Origin: Massilia sp. Root418
Lineage (GTDB): Bacteria > Pseudomonadota > Gammaproteobacteria > Burkholderiales > Burkholderiaceae_D
Direction of reading: 5' to 3'
Assembly (NCBI RefSeq): GCF_001425265.1
Contig: NZ_LMEC01000011.1
Coordinates: forward strand, 683,585-747,584
Length of the DNA stretch: 64,000 bases
Positions 26,653 through 35,479 of this stretch are shown here, one piece after another. A model generated the notes under the pieces. It was not told where the DNA came from. It saw only the letters and a list, made by a program, of their open reading frames with translations, and searched no databases. The position numbers and the translations under genes are program-made. The first letter of the stretch is position 1; the number at the start of each line of letters is the position of its first letter.

Positions 26653-26717
26653 GGCGGGTTACGCGCTGTGCGCTAACCCGCCCTACGCAGCTATGCAGCT
26701 ATGCAGCTATGCAGCAT
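26653..26717. repeat. REP-like hairpin (copy 2) and GCAGCTAT tandem repeat
   Basis: GGCGGGTTACGCGC and GCGCTAACCCGCC (26653-26683) form a hairpin of the same family as the clusters at 13.7 and 36.6 kb. It is followed by an octamer tandem repeat, GCAGCTAT, about 3.6 to 3.9 copies at 26687-26717, which runs into the stop codon of the gluconolactonase-like gene at 26707. Confidence 0.75.
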
Positions 26718-27594
26718 AGGCGGGGGCGGGCAGGCCGGGCACGGTCATCCGCACCTGCAGCACGCGGCCGCTGAGCGGGTGCTGCGCCAGTTCTTCCGCC
26801 GGGCGCTTGCTGGCGCTGGTGATGTAGAGCGTTTTCAGGTCGGCGCCGCCGAAGGCCACCATGGTCGGGCAGCGCACCGGCAGCGCGATTTCGTCCAGCA
26901 GCGCGCCGGACGGCGACAACTTGACGATGCGTGCACCTTCGAACATGGCCACCCAGTAGTTGCCTTCGCTGTCCACCGCCGCGCCGTCGGGACGGCCGCC
27001 GTAGTTGTTGGCCTTGTCGGCCGAGAACTGGTGCAGCACCTGCGGGTTGGACGGGGTGCCGCTTTCGAGGTCGTAGTCATAGCGCGTGACGCGGTGCGCG
27101 GCGGTGTCGGCGTGGTACATGACGCGGCCATCCGGGCTGAAGGCCAGGCCGTTGGAGTTGGTCATGCCGCCGGACCAGGCGGTGCGCACCGCGCCGCGTT
27201 CCAGCACGAACATTTCGGCGGCCTGCTTGTCGCGCGGTTCGTAGATGGTGCCGACCCAGAAGCGGCCCGCCGCGTCGACCTTGCCGTCGTTGAAGCGGGT
27301 GGTGGCCGTGTCGTAGGGCGCCGGTGCGATGGCACCCAGCGTGCCGTCTGCGGTATCCAGGTGCATGAAGCCGGCGCGCGTGGCCACCGCCAGGCCGCCG
27401 CCGGCGGCGATGGCCAGCGCGGAAGGCTCGCTGGCCATGGGCCACTTGCGGTGCTCTTCGGTGGCCGGCTTCAGGCTGTGGATGGCGAAGCCTTCGATGT
27501 CCACCCAGTACAGGGTCTGTTCGCCGTGATGCCAGAGCGGGCTTTCGCCCACCAGCATGGTGTCGGCGCTGAACGGTTCAATGTGGTGGGTCAT
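26707..27594 (-). CDS. SMP-30/gluconolactonase family protein
   Basis: This encodes 295 residues, a six-bladed beta-propeller with the family landmarks VGESPLWHHGEQTLYWVD near the start, RFNDGKVDAAGRFWVGT, MTNSNGLAFSPDG and RPDGAAVDSEGNYW. The Glu, Asn and Asp residues in these motifs bind the catalytic metal. It probably opens sugar lactones, and its position directly after pgi and near zwf suggests 6-phosphogluconolactone or gluconolactone, filling the step between Zwf and Edd. The start at 27594 lies 17 bases after the pgi stop. No other lactonase (pgl) is visible. The exact substrate is inference. Confidence 0.88.
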   Translation of the reverse strand: MTHHIEPFSADTMLVGESPLWHHGEQTLYWVDIEGFAIHSLKPATEEHRKWPMASEPSALAIAAGGGLAVATRAGFMHLDTADGTLGAIAPAPYDTATTRFNDGKVDAAGRFWVGTIYEPRDKQAAEMFVLERGAVRTAWSGGMTNSNGLAFSPDGRVMYHADTAAHRVTRYDYDLESGTPSNPQVLHQFSADKANNYGGRPDGAAVDSEGNYWVAMFEGARIVKLSPSGALLDEIALPVRCPTMVAFGGADLKTLYITSASKRPAEELAQHPLSGRVLQVRMTVPGLPAPAYAA

Positions 27595-27611
27595 GGGATT
27601 AACGCAGGGGA

Positions 27612-29264
27612 TCAACGCAGGTTTTGCGCGGCTTTGGCCAGCGCGATCAGGCCGTTGGTGGAGCTGTCGTGGCGCGCAGGCTGCGCTTCCCCGGTCAGCT
27701 CGGACTGGATGTTCTTGGCCAGCACCTTGCCCAGTTCTACGCCCCATTGGTCGAAGCTGTTCACGTCCCACAGCACGCCCTGCACAAAGGTCTTGTGCTC
27801 GTACAGCGCGATCAGCGCGCCCAGCGCGGCGGGGCTCAGCACGTCCACCAGGATGGTGTTGGACGGCCGGTTGCCGGGGAAGGTCTTGTGCGGCGCCAGC
27901 TCGTCGATCTGCTCGGGGCGCATGCCTTGCGCTTTCAGTTCGGCGCGCACTTCGTCTTCGGTCTTGCCGGTCATGAAGGCTTCCGACTGGGCAAAGCAGT
28001 TGGCCAGCAGCGCGTCGTGGTGGTCGGGCAGGTCGTGCGTCGGGCGCAGCGCGGCGATGAAGTCCATCGGCACGATGTCGGTGCCCTGGTGCAGCAGCTG
28101 GAAGTAGGCGTGCTGTGCGTTGGTGCCGCATTCGCCCCAGACCACCGGGCAGGTCGGTGTATCCAGCGCGGCGCCGTTGCGGGTGACGCGCTTGCCGTTG
28201 CTTTCCATGTCGAGCTGCTGCAAATAGGCCGGGAAGCGGTTCAGGTCCTGGTGGTAGGGTGCGATGGAGAGCGAGGCGCAGCCCAGGAACTGGCGGTTCC
28301 AGAAGCCGATCAGTGCCAGCAGCACCGGCAGGTTCTGGTCCAGCGGCGCGGTGCGGAAATGTTCGTCCAGCTCATGCGCGCCGGCCAGGAAATCGCTGAA
28401 GTAGCCGAAGCCGACGGCCAGCGCCACCGGCAGGCCGATGGCAGACCACACGGAGTAGCGGCCGCCCACCCAGTCCCAGAACGGGAACATGTTCTCGGCG
28501 TCGATGCCGAAGGCGGTGACGGCCTGGGTGTTGGTGGACACGGCCACGAAGTGCTTGGCCAGCGCCGCCTCGGTGCCATGGCGCAGGAACCAGCTGCGCG
28601 CGGTCTGCGCGTTGAGCATGGTCTCGGCGGTGGTGAAGGTCTTGGAGGCGACGATGAACAGGGTGCTGTCCGGGTCCACCTGCGCCAGGGTGGCTTCCAT
28701 ATCGTGGCCGTCCACGTTGGACACGAAGTGCATCTTCAGGCGCGGGTGCGAATACGAGCGCAGCGCCAGGCAGGCCATTTTCGGACCCAGGTCCGAGCCG
28801 CCGATGCCGATGTTGACGATGTCGGTGATGGCCTTGCCGTTGTGGCCCAGCCAGGAACCGTTGCGCACCTTGTCGGTGAACACGCGGATGCGGTCCAGCA
28901 CCGCGTGCACGTCGGCCGCCACGTCCTGGCCGGCCACCGTCAAAGCCTTGCCGCGCGGCATACGCAGCGCGGTATGCAGTACGGCGCGGCCTTCGGTAGT
29001 ATTGATTTTTTCCCCGGCGAACATCGCGTCGCGGCGTTGCTCCACCCCGCGCGTGCGGGCCAGGTTGGCCAGCAGGGCGATCGTGTCGGCGGTCAGGCGG
29101 TTCTTCGAATAGTCGAGATACAGACCGGCGGCGTCCAGCGACATGGTGTCGAAGCGTTTCGGGTCGGCTGCGAACAGCTGGCGCAGGCTCTGGTCCTGGA
29201 TGTCGATGTAGTGGGCGGCGAGGGCCTGGTAGGCGGCGGTGGTGGTGAGGGCGGGCTGGCGCAT
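27612..29264 (-). CDS. pgi: Glucose-6-phosphate isomerase
   Basis: This encodes 550 residues with both PGI signatures: [20 protein letters not shown] and the later [12 protein letters not shown] segment. [17 protein letters not shown] binds the sugar phosphate, and [20 protein letters not shown] carries the catalytic Glu and His region. It interconverts glucose-6-phosphate and fructose-6-phosphate. The gluconolactonase-like gene follows 17 bases later, so the two form an operon. A HexR-like site lies about 50 bases upstream of the start. Confidence 0.98.
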   Translation of the reverse strand: MRQPALTTTAAYQALAAHYIDIQDQSLRQLFAADPKRFDTMSLDAAGLYLDYSKNRLTADTIALLANLARTRGVEQRRDAMFAGEKINTTEGRAVLHTALRMPRGKALTVAGQDVAADVHAVLDRIRVFTDKVRNGSWLGHNGKAITDIVNIGIGGSDLGPKMACLALRSYSHPRLKMHFVSNVDGHDMEATLAQVDPDSTLFIVASKTFTTAETMLNAQTARSWFLRHGTEAALAKHFVAVSTNTQAVTAFGIDAENMFPFWDWVGGRYSVWSAIGLPVALAVGFGYFSDFLAGAHELDEHFRTAPLDQNLPVLLALIGFWNRQFLGCASLSIAPYHQDLNRFPAYLQQLDMESNGKRVTRNGAALDTPTCPVVWGECGTNAQHAYFQLLHQGTDIVPMDFIAALRPTHDLPDHHDALLANCFAQSEAFMTGKTEDEVRAELKAQGMRPEQIDELAPHKTFPGNRPSNTILVDVLSPAALGALIALYEHKTFVQGVLWDVNSFDQWGVELGKVLAKNIQSELTGEAQPARHDSSTNGLIALAKAAQNLR

Positions 29265-29314
29265 AATGTGTCGGCTCTGGTTTGGGGGATATTGTCCATA
29301 ATACAGGAAAAACA

Positions 29315-29330
29315 GGTAAATTCACTACAA
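29315..29330 (-). promoter_or_regulatory. HexR-like operator upstream of pgi
   Basis: On the minus strand the sequence is TTGTAGTGAATTTACC, sharing TGTAGTRAATTT with the zwf sites. It lies about 50 bases before the pgi ATG. The remaining gap to edd (29331-29427) has two TCCGGA palindromes and GC-rich inverted repeats but no other recognisable site. Confidence 0.68.
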
Positions 29331-29427
29331 ATGTTCAATAGGACGGGCTCCGGAGGGCGATCCGGACCCCGGCGCGGGGCCCGCCGAATCCGCATTCCGA
29401 TAAGAAAGGGCGTGCGCGCGGCCGATT

Positions 29428-29448
29428 TTGTAGTAAAATTTCACGCAA
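29428..29448 (+). promoter_or_regulatory. HexR-like operator upstream of edd-eda
   Basis: TTGTAGTAAAATTTCACG (29428-29445) shares TGTAGTRAAWTTT with the zwf and pgi sites and lies about 20 bases before the edd ATG, overlapping the likely transcription start. This position fits direct repression by HexR, as known for edd in Pseudomonas. Confidence 0.72.
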
Positions 29449-29468
29449 TTACTTCATAAGGAACCATC

Positions 29469-31385
29469 ATGGCGGTGCATCCTGTACTTGAAACCGTAAC
29501 TGCACGGATTATCCAGCGCTCCCGGCCTTCGCGCGGCGCTTACCTGGCCCACCTGGAGGCGGCGCGCGTGAAAGGGCCGCAGCGCGGCGTGCTGGCCTGT
29601 ACCAACCTGGCGCACGGATTCGCCGCCTTCCCGCCGAACGACAAGCTGGCGCTGAAAGAGCTGAAAAAGCCCAGCGTGGCCATCGTTTCCGCCTACAACG
29701 ACATGCTGTCCGCGCACCAGCCCTTCGAGGGCTTCCCGGCCATCATCAAGGATGCCGTGCGCAAGGAAGGCGCGGTGGCGCAATTTGCCGGCGGCGTGCC
29801 CGCCATGTGCGACGGCGTGACCCAGGGCCAGCCCGGCATGGAGCTGTCGCTGTTCTCGCGCGACGCCATCGCCATGGCGACCGGCATTGCGCTGTCCCAT
29901 AACATGTTCGACTCCGCCGTCTACCTGGGCGTGTGCGACAAGATCGTGCCGGGCCTGCTGATCGGCGCGCTGCACTTCGGCCACCTGCCCGCGGTGTTCG
30001 TGCCGGCCGGCCCGATGACCACCGGCCTGTCCAACAAGGAAAAAGCGTCCATCCGCCAGCGCTACGCGCAAGGCAAGGCGACCCGCGACGAGCTGCTGGA
30101 AGGCGAGTCCCAGTCCTACCACGGCGCCGGCACCTGCACCTTCTACGGCACCGCCAACAGCAATCAGATGCTGATGGAGGTGATGGGCCTGCACCTGCCG
30201 GGCGCCGCTTTCATCACGCCGGGCACCCCGCTGCGCGACGCGCTCACCGCCGCCGCCGCGCGGCGCGCCGCGCAGATCACGGAGCAGGGCGAGTACCTGC
30301 CGGTGGGCCGCATCGTCGACGAGAAATGCATCGTCAACGCCGTGGTGGGCCTGCTGGCCACAGGCGGCTCCACCAACCACACGCTGCACCTGGTGGCCAT
30401 CGCCAAGGCGGCCGGCATCGTGATCGACTGGAACGACTTCGACGAGCTGTCCAACGTGGTGCCGCTGCTCACCCGCATCTACCCGAACGGCGATGCCGAC
30501 GTGAACCACTTCCACGCCGCCGGCGGCACCGGCTTCGTGATCCGCGAGCTGCTGGACGCTGGCCTGCTGCACGACGACGTGACCACCATCCTGGGCAAGG
30601 GCCTGCGCGCGCACTGCACCGAGCCGTTCCTGAACGAAGCCAGCGACGGCGTGGTCTGGAAAGCCGCCGTGGCCGAATCGGGCGACGAGAAAGTGCTGCG
30701 CAAGCACACCAATCCGTTCTCGCCCGACGGCGGCATGGTGCTGGTGCAGGGCAACCTGGGCCGCGCCGTGATGAAGGTGTCGGCCGTGAAGGAAGAGCAC
30801 CGCACGGTGGAAGCGCCGGCGCTGGTATTCAACTCGCAGGAAGAATTCATGGCCGACTACAAGGCCGGCAAGCTGGACCGCGACTTCGTGGCCGTGCTGC
30901 GCTTCCAGGGCCCGCGCGCCAACGGCATGCCGGAACTGCACGCGCTGACCCCGGCGCTGGCCAACTTGCAGGACGCCGGGCGCAAGGTGGCGCTGGTGAC
31001 GGACGGCCGCATGTCCGGCGCCTCCGGCAAGGTGCCGGCGGCGATCCACGTGTCGCCCGAAATCCTGGCCGGCGGTCCGCTCGGCCTGGTGCGCGACGGC
31101 GACATCATCCGCGTGGACGCCTTCACCGGCACGCTGGAAGCGCTGGTGCCGAGCGACGTGTGGCACGCGCGTTCGCTGGCCACGGCCGACCTGTCGCCGA
31201 ACGGCGTGGGCATGGGCCGCGAGCTGTTCGCCATGTTCCGCAACAGCGTGTGCGAAGCGGAAAAGGGCGCCACCACGTTCTCGCTGCCGTCGCCCATCCC
31301 GACCACTGTCTCCCTGCATGACGGCAACACGGTGGGCAATACCGTGCCCGGCTCCGATGAAGATTTCTCGATGAAGAAGGACTGA
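29469..31385 (+). CDS. edd: Phosphogluconate dehydratase
   Basis: This encodes 638 residues, standard for Edd. Conserved segments include [37 protein letters not shown] with an iron-sulfur Cys, and [14 protein letters not shown] with another. [20 protein letters not shown] is near the end. The [4Fe-4S] enzyme dehydrates 6-phosphogluconate to 2-keto-3-deoxy-6-phosphogluconate, the first committed step of the Entner-Doudoroff pathway and the inducer of HexR. AAGGAA precedes the ATG by 7 bases and eda follows after 2 bases. Confidence 0.97.
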   Translation: MAVHPVLETVTARIIQRSRPSRGAYLAHLEAARVKGPQRGVLACTNLAHGFAAFPPNDKLALKELKKPSVAIVSAYNDMLSAHQPFEGFPAIIKDAVRKEGAVAQFAGGVPAMCDGVTQGQPGMELSLFSRDAIAMATGIALSHNMFDSAVYLGVCDKIVPGLLIGALHFGHLPAVFVPAGPMTTGLSNKEKASIRQRYAQGKATRDELLEGESQSYHGAGTCTFYGTANSNQMLMEVMGLHLPGAAFITPGTPLRDALTAAAARRAAQITEQGEYLPVGRIVDEKCIVNAVVGLLATGGSTNHTLHLVAIAKAAGIVIDWNDFDELSNVVPLLTRIYPNGDADVNHFHAAGGTGFVIRELLDAGLLHDDVTTILGKGLRAHCTEPFLNEASDGVVWKAAVAESGDEKVLRKHTNPFSPDGGMVLVQGNLGRAVMKVSAVKEEHRTVEAPALVFNSQEEFMADYKAGKLDRDFVAVLRFQGPRANGMPELHALTPALANLQDAGRKVALVTDGRMSGASGKVPAAIHVSPEILAGGPLGLVRDGDIIRVDAFTGTLEALVPSDVWHARSLATADLSPNGVGMGRELFAMFRNSVCEAEKGATTFSLPSPIPTTVSLHDGNTVGNTVPGSDEDFSMKKD

Positions 31386-31387
31386 CC

Positions 31388-32005
31388 ATGACTCTGCTGG
31401 ACATAATGCGCACCTCCGCCGTGATCCCCGTGATTGCGATCGACGATCCCGAGCACGCCGTGCCGTTGGCCAAGGCGCTGGTGGCAGGCGGCATCCGCGT
31501 GCTGGAAGTGACCCTGCGCACCAAGCACGGCCTGGGCGCGATCAAGGCCATGTCGGCAGTGGAAGGCGCCATTGTCGGCGTCGGCACCCTGACCCAGCCG
31601 GAGGAATTCGCCGCCGCGCGCGACGCGGGCGCGGTGTTCGGCGTGTCGCCGGGCCTGACGCCGGCGCTGATCGCCGCCGCCAGGAGCAGCGGCCTGCCGC
31701 TGCTGCCGGGCGTGATGACGCCGTCCGAAGTGATGGCAGCGCGCGAGCAGGGCTTCCAGCAGCTCAAGCTGTTCCCTGCGGTGCCAGCGGGCGGCGTGGG
31801 CATGCTGAACGCGCTGGCCGGTCCGCTGGGCGACATCACCTTCTGCCCGACCGGCGGCATCTCCATCGAGACCGCGCCGCAGTTCCTGAAGCTGAAGAAC
31901 GTGGCCTGCGTGGGCGGCTCCTGGCTCACGCCGAAGGACCTGATGCAAGCCGGCGACTGGGACGGCATCACCGCCCTGGCGAAAGCCGCCAGCGCGCTGC
32001 GCTAA
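31388..32005 (+). CDS. eda: KDPG aldolase (2-dehydro-3-deoxy-phosphogluconate aldolase)
   Basis: This encodes 205 residues. VIPVIAIDDPEHAVPLAKAL opens the barrel, VLEVTLRTKHG holds the catalytic Glu, GVGTLTQPEEF follows, and QLKLFPAVPAGG carries the Schiff-base Lys. It splits KDPG into pyruvate and glyceraldehyde-3-phosphate. It is translated just after edd (2-base gap) and shares its promoter and HexR operator. A long imperfect hairpin follows the stop. Confidence 0.97.
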   Translation: MTLLDIMRTSAVIPVIAIDDPEHAVPLAKALVAGGIRVLEVTLRTKHGLGAIKAMSAVEGAIVGVGTLTQPEEFAAARDAGAVFGVSPGLTPALIAAARSSGLPLLPGVMTPSEVMAAREQGFQQLKLFPAVPAGGVGMLNALAGPLGDITFCPTGGISIETAPQFLKLKNVACVGGSWLTPKDLMQAGDWDGITALAKAASALR

Positions 32006-32013
32006 GTTCCCCC

Positions 32014-32208
32014 GATGGCCTGCGCCGGATCTTCCTGTCCGGCCGGGCCATCGCCGCACGAGACTGCCAACGCCGTCTGCGCCTTGGCCGGCAATCCATG
32101 CCGGCGCGCATGTCGGTCATGCCCGCAGCCGGCCAAATCTTGGTGCGTTTCAGACGCCGGCTTCTTGTCTGCGGTTCCCGAGCTACGGAAGGCTGGTTTT
32201 GGCCTTCC
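32014..32208. other. Intergenic region after eda with two stem-loops
   Basis: GATGGCC...GGCCATC with an inner CCGGA...TCCGG (32014-32052) makes a long hairpin just after eda. GGAAGGC...GCCTTCC (32187-32208) makes a second before the convergent PEP-CTERM gene. Neither has a T-run, so they may stabilise 3' ends or be weak terminators. No gene is supported here. Confidence 0.5.
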
Positions 32209-32220
32209 AGTAATTACGTC

Positions 32221-33105
32221 TTATTGCTCTGTGCGCTGGCGCGAACGGCGTCTGTGCAGAGCCATGATGCCGAGCCCCAGTGCGCACATGATCGATGTCG
32301 CTGGCTCGGGCACGGCGCTGGGAAGAAAAGATTGACGGTAGTCGATCCCGGAGTCGGAAGTCAACGCGTAGTCCAAAACCCGGTCGTTTTGGGTGGTGAA
32401 AATCGAGTCAATACCGCCCCAGTAGGCCGATTTGTCGGCAAAAACGGCGGCCATGCTCTCGCCCGTTACCCCGTACGCCGAAGTCTGGGTGTCGAGCGCC
32501 AGGCCGAGGGAAAATGCAACGCCGAACCGGAAGTCGGCTCGCACAGCGAAGGATGCTGGCGTCGAAAACAGCAGATCCCTGCCGTTTGACGCCGTGGTGC
32601 TGATGGTGTGGGAGTTATTCAGTGGATTGCTGGCGTCAACGGAATGTTCTTCAAATGAAGTGCCTGCAGCGCCATTGAAATTGAGTGTGATGTTCGCGTA
32701 AGAGGCCGCATTCCCTGAAACATTCTGCTGCCAGTTGTAATAGACAATGATATCGGCAAACCCCGTTTCGCCCTCATGACCCGCGAAATTGATCACCACG
32801 TTGTCCTGAAACGAGGCGCGGGAATAAGCGAAAGAAGTCACCGGCCAGCCAGCTGCAGCATTGGTTCGGCCCTTCAAGATGCCGTATTCAGAAAAGGCGT
32901 AGGTGCTACCCGATGCGGGGCCATCTGAAAAAGCAAGTGAGGCGGCGTGTGACACGGGGCTACGCGTGGCATTTTCGGCGGCTACCTCGCCTGCAGGATC
33001 AGTTTTAATGTAGCTGTAGCCTACCAGCGCGGCTTCCTGGCACATCGCGCTTCCGCTCAGCGCTGCCACTCCAAGCAATGCCAGTGCTCTTGTCAGCTTC
33101 TGCAT
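32221..33105 (-). CDS. PEP-CTERM sorting-domain protein
   Basis: This encodes 294 residues: signal peptide (MQKLTRALALLGVAALSGSA), a long beta-rich extracellular part with many Ser, Ala, Asn and aromatic residues, and the sorting tail VPEPATSIMCALGLG followed by a His/Arg-rich end (residues 266-294). It should be processed by an exosortase and secreted or surface-exposed. The start at 33105 is supported by GGAAGG 9 bases upstream. The gene is less GC-rich than its neighbours. A sigma-54 promoter and a PEP-CTERM-box-like site lie upstream, as for the other PEP-CTERM gene. The mature domain is not recognised. Confidence 0.88.
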   Translation of the reverse strand: MQKLTRALALLGVAALSGSAMCQEAALVGYSYIKTDPAGEVAAENATRSPVSHAASLAFSDGPASGSTYAFSEYGILKGRTNAAAGWPVTSFAYSRASFQDNVVINFAGHEGETGFADIIVYYNWQQNVSGNAASYANITLNFNGAAGTSFEEHSVDASNPLNNSHTISTTASNGRDLLFSTPASFAVRADFRFGVAFSLGLALDTQTSAYGVTGESMAAVFADKSAYWGGIDSIFTTQNDRVLDYALTSDSGIDYRQSFLPSAVPEPATSIMCALGLGIMALHRRRSRQRTEQ

Positions 33106-33152
33106 GTCGTTTCCTTCCGCTGAGGTGACGAGAAATGTCCCGAGCAATTGCA

Positions 33153-33169
33153 AGCAAACGTCATGCCCA
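33153..33169 (-). promoter_or_regulatory. Sigma-54 (RpoN) promoter of the second PEP-CTERM gene
   Basis: On the minus strand TGGGCATGACGTTTGCT matches TTGGCACG-N4-TTGCT at 11 of 13 defined positions and keeps the obligatory GG-N10-GC spacing. The predicted leader to the ATG at 33105 is about 38 bases. Confidence 0.75.
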
Positions 33170-33220
33170 AGACAGAAGCCATTGATTGTATTGATAATTT
33201 GTTTGAGTCAATCAAGCGAC

Positions 33221-33237
33221 TGTAAGGTTTGCCGACA
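33221..33237. promoter_or_regulatory. PEP-CTERM-box-like activator site 2
   Basis: TGTAAGGTTTGCCGACA lies 53 bases upstream of the sigma-54 promoter and matches the site at 21745-21761 at 13 of 17 positions, including both conserved ends TGTAA and GCCGACA. The different distance, 53 versus 65 bases, is about one helical turn. Confidence 0.65.
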
Positions 33238-33334
33238 CGGCGAAAAAAACCTTTTTGCGGCGTGATCGCCTTTGCGGCTTAGTTCCGCCGCCGAGCGTGC
33301 TATGGCGGTCTAGCCTTCGCCGGCCCGGCACACC

Positions 33335-34312
33335 TCAACGATCGCACACCTCGTGCTGGTGCGCGGCCACGCGGTTGCGGCCGGCGTGCTTGGCGGCGTA
33401 CAGCGCCCGGTCGGCGGCGCCGATCAGGGCCGGCACGTCGAATGGCTGCTGCGGGCTGAGCGTGGCCAGGCCGACGCTGACCGTGACGTGCTGGCGGCCT
33501 TCGGCCGCGCAGCGGTGCTCGATGGCCAAGGCCAGCACGCGCTGGCGCAATGCCTCGGCCATCAGCATGGCCTGGTCCGCATCGGTGTCCGGCAGGATGA
33601 TGGCGAACTCCTCGCCGCCGTAGCGTGCCAGCAGATCGGTGGAGCGGTGCAGCATGGCCGCCAGCGCGGCCGAGACCTGGATCAGGCACTGGTCGCCCTG
33701 CTGGTGGCCGTAATGGTCGTTGTAGGCCTTGAAGCAGTCGATGTCGATCATCAGCAGCGACAGGCTGGCGTTGTTGCGCTTGGCGCGCCGCTGTTCCTTG
33801 TCGATGGCGACGTCGAAATGGCGGCGGTTGGCCACGCCGGTCAGGCCGTCGGAGAAGGTCTGCGAGCGCAGCACCATGGCCTGCTCGCGCAGCACCTTTT
33901 CGCGGTTGGCGGCTATGCTCACGTCGGTGATCTGGATCAGGCAGTGGCGCTCGGCGCCGGCCAGCGCCACCGGCGTGACCGCGATGGCCTGCTGCAGCCG
34001 TTCGCCGCGCGCGGCGGCCGCGTGGTCCGCGTGCAGCGGGAAGGGCGACTTGTTGAGCGTCTGCGACAGCAGCGAGGGGAAGTTGCTGGCCAGCGCCTGC
34101 TGGATCGCCATGCCGATGCGCTGGCTGCGCATTTCCGGGAACAGCGCGTAGAAGTCGCGGCACAGCACGTCGCCGGCCGGCATGGCCGAGTATTGTTCCA
34201 TCCAGCGGTTCCACAGCACGATGCGGCCGGCGCCGTCCAGCACGATGGCGCCGACGTGGACGGCACCCAGCACGCTTTCCAGCAGGCCGAGGCGGTTTGC
34301 TTCCAGATCCAT
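33335..34312 (-). CDS. PAS-GGDEF diguanylate cyclase
   Basis: This encodes 325 residues. A PAS-like sensor at about 10-135 (AIVLDGAGRIVLWNRWMEQY) is followed by a short helix and a GGDEF domain from about 155, with DGLTGVANRRHFD and the active-site motif GGEEF at 232-236. An intact I-site, RSTD at 223-226, lies five residues before it, so product inhibition by c-di-GMP is expected. The enzyme makes c-di-GMP from two GTP. No membrane segment is seen. It is the last gene of an operon with a CheC-like phosphatase and a CheY-like receiver, 2 bases after the former. Confidence 0.93.
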   Translation of the reverse strand: MDLEANRLGLLESVLGAVHVGAIVLDGAGRIVLWNRWMEQYSAMPAGDVLCRDFYALFPEMRSQRIGMAIQQALASNFPSLLSQTLNKSPFPLHADHAAAARGERLQQAIAVTPVALAGAERHCLIQITDVSIAANREKVLREQAMVLRSQTFSDGLTGVANRRHFDVAIDKEQRRAKRNNASLSLLMIDIDCFKAYNDHYGHQQGDQCLIQVSAALAAMLHRSTDLLARYGGEEFAIILPDTDADQAMLMAEALRQRVLALAIEHRCAAEGRQHVTVSVGLATLSPQQPFDVPALIGAADRALYAAKHAGRNRVAAHQHEVCDR

Positions 34313-34314
34313 GG

Positions 34315-34944
34315 TCAGCCTTGGCCCATCACGCGGCGCAGGTAGAGATTGATCTGCTCCTTCAGGTCGTGCAGCGCCGACACGTCGAGGATGAAGGCGA
34401 CGTAGCCGTGGATCTGGTGCATCTCAAGGATGAAGTCGATGTGCAGCATCATCACCACCGATTCGGCCGCCGTGCCCGAGGCGTCCAGGATGTCCTCGCT
34501 GGTGCCGACGTGGTACACCGGCAGCGAGCCTTGCAGCTCCTGCTCGAAGATGTTGGCCAGGGTGCCGATGCAGGAATTCAGGATGATGTTGCCGATCTCG
34601 CTCATGGCTTCCTGTTCCATCTCGGTCAGCTCGGACAGCGGCACCAGTTCGCCCACCATCAGGCGCACGATCTCCAGGCTCTTATCTTCCGGGAACATGA
34701 GGATGGCTTCGGTCTGGAACGCGCCCGCGTAATGCTGGCTCACGCCGCAGATGCGCTGGCGCTGCTCGTCGCGGTGGCCCAGCAGGGCGGCGGCATCGGC
34801 ACGGTTCAGGAAGCTGATCGATGGCACCGACATCGTCACCGCTTCGTTGACGATGCCGCTCATGGCGGCCGCGGCCTGCCCCACGCCGATGTTGAAGATT
34901 TCAACCAGCGCGTCGTGCTCCAGTTCGGTCAGGGTGAACGACAT
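34315..34944 (-). CDS. CheC/CheX-family chemotaxis phosphatase
   Basis: This encodes 209 residues with two copies of the CheC active-site pattern E-x-x-N: EIFNIGVGQAAAAMS at about 15 and EIGNIILNSCIGTLAN at about 115. CheC proteins dephosphorylate CheY-P. The neighbouring gene upstream encodes a single-domain receiver, the obvious substrate, and the gene downstream a diguanylate cyclase. The three genes are nearly contiguous. No other chemotaxis core gene is adjacent, so this looks like a small accessory signalling module rather than part of the main chemotaxis operon. Confidence 0.86.
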   Translation of the reverse strand: MSFTLTELEHDALVEIFNIGVGQAAAAMSGIVNEAVTMSVPSISFLNRADAAALLGHRDEQRQRICGVSQHYAGAFQTEAILMFPEDKSLEIVRLMVGELVPLSELTEMEQEAMSEIGNIILNSCIGTLANIFEQELQGSLPVYHVGTSEDILDASGTAAESVVMMLHIDFILEMHQIHGYVAFILDVSALHDLKEQINLYLRRVMGQG

Positions 34945-34945
34945 G

Positions 34946-35314
34946 TCAGCCCTCCAGCGGTGCGATCAGCTGGGCGATGCGCGCCTCGGTGATGGGCTTT
35001 TCCATGAAGCCCACGCCGATTTCAGCGGCACGGCTGCGGGTGGCGGTCTGCACGTTGGCGGTCAGCAGCGAGATGTGGGCCTGCGGCAGGCGCTGGCGCA
35101 GCTGCTCGGCGGCGGCCACGCCGCCCATGCCGGGCATGTTCACGTCGATGAGCACCAGGGCCGGGGTGTAGGAATCGATTTTCTGCAGCGCCTCTTCGCC
35201 GGAGGCGGCTTCCTCGATGATCCAGTCGGCATGCATGCTGAGGATGTACTGGCGCGCCATCAGGCGCGAGACGCGGCTGTCGTCGACGATCAGGATCTGT
35301 TTGACGGACTCCAT
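34946..35314 (-). CDS. Single-domain CheY-like response regulator
   Basis: This encodes 122 residues, a receiver domain alone. The acidic pocket is VDDS at 10-13, the phosphoacceptor is Asp57 in LIDVNMPG, the switch Thr is T85 in LLTANVQ, and Lys106 lies in FMEKPIT. It has no output domain and must act through partners, probably the CheC-like phosphatase and the diguanylate cyclase encoded just downstream. Its stop is one base before the CheC-like gene. No sensor kinase is adjacent. Confidence 0.92.
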   Translation of the reverse strand: MESVKQILIVDDSRVSRLMARQYILSMHADWIIEEAASGEEALQKIDSYTPALVLIDVNMPGMGGVAAAEQLRQRLPQAHISLLTANVQTATRSRAAEIGVGFMEKPITEARIAQLIAPLEG

Positions 35315-35479
35315 ATGCGTTCCTGGCGGGGTGTTGTCTGGGTGCTCATTTTCTCATACCGACCGCTGTTCCGCGAGTAGTGTGCGGTAAAAACACGCAG
35401 GGGCGGGGTGGCGATCCGCTAAAATAGCGGCAATTCGCGATTTGCAATTCGCCTGCCTTCCCACTTTTATTCTTTTATC

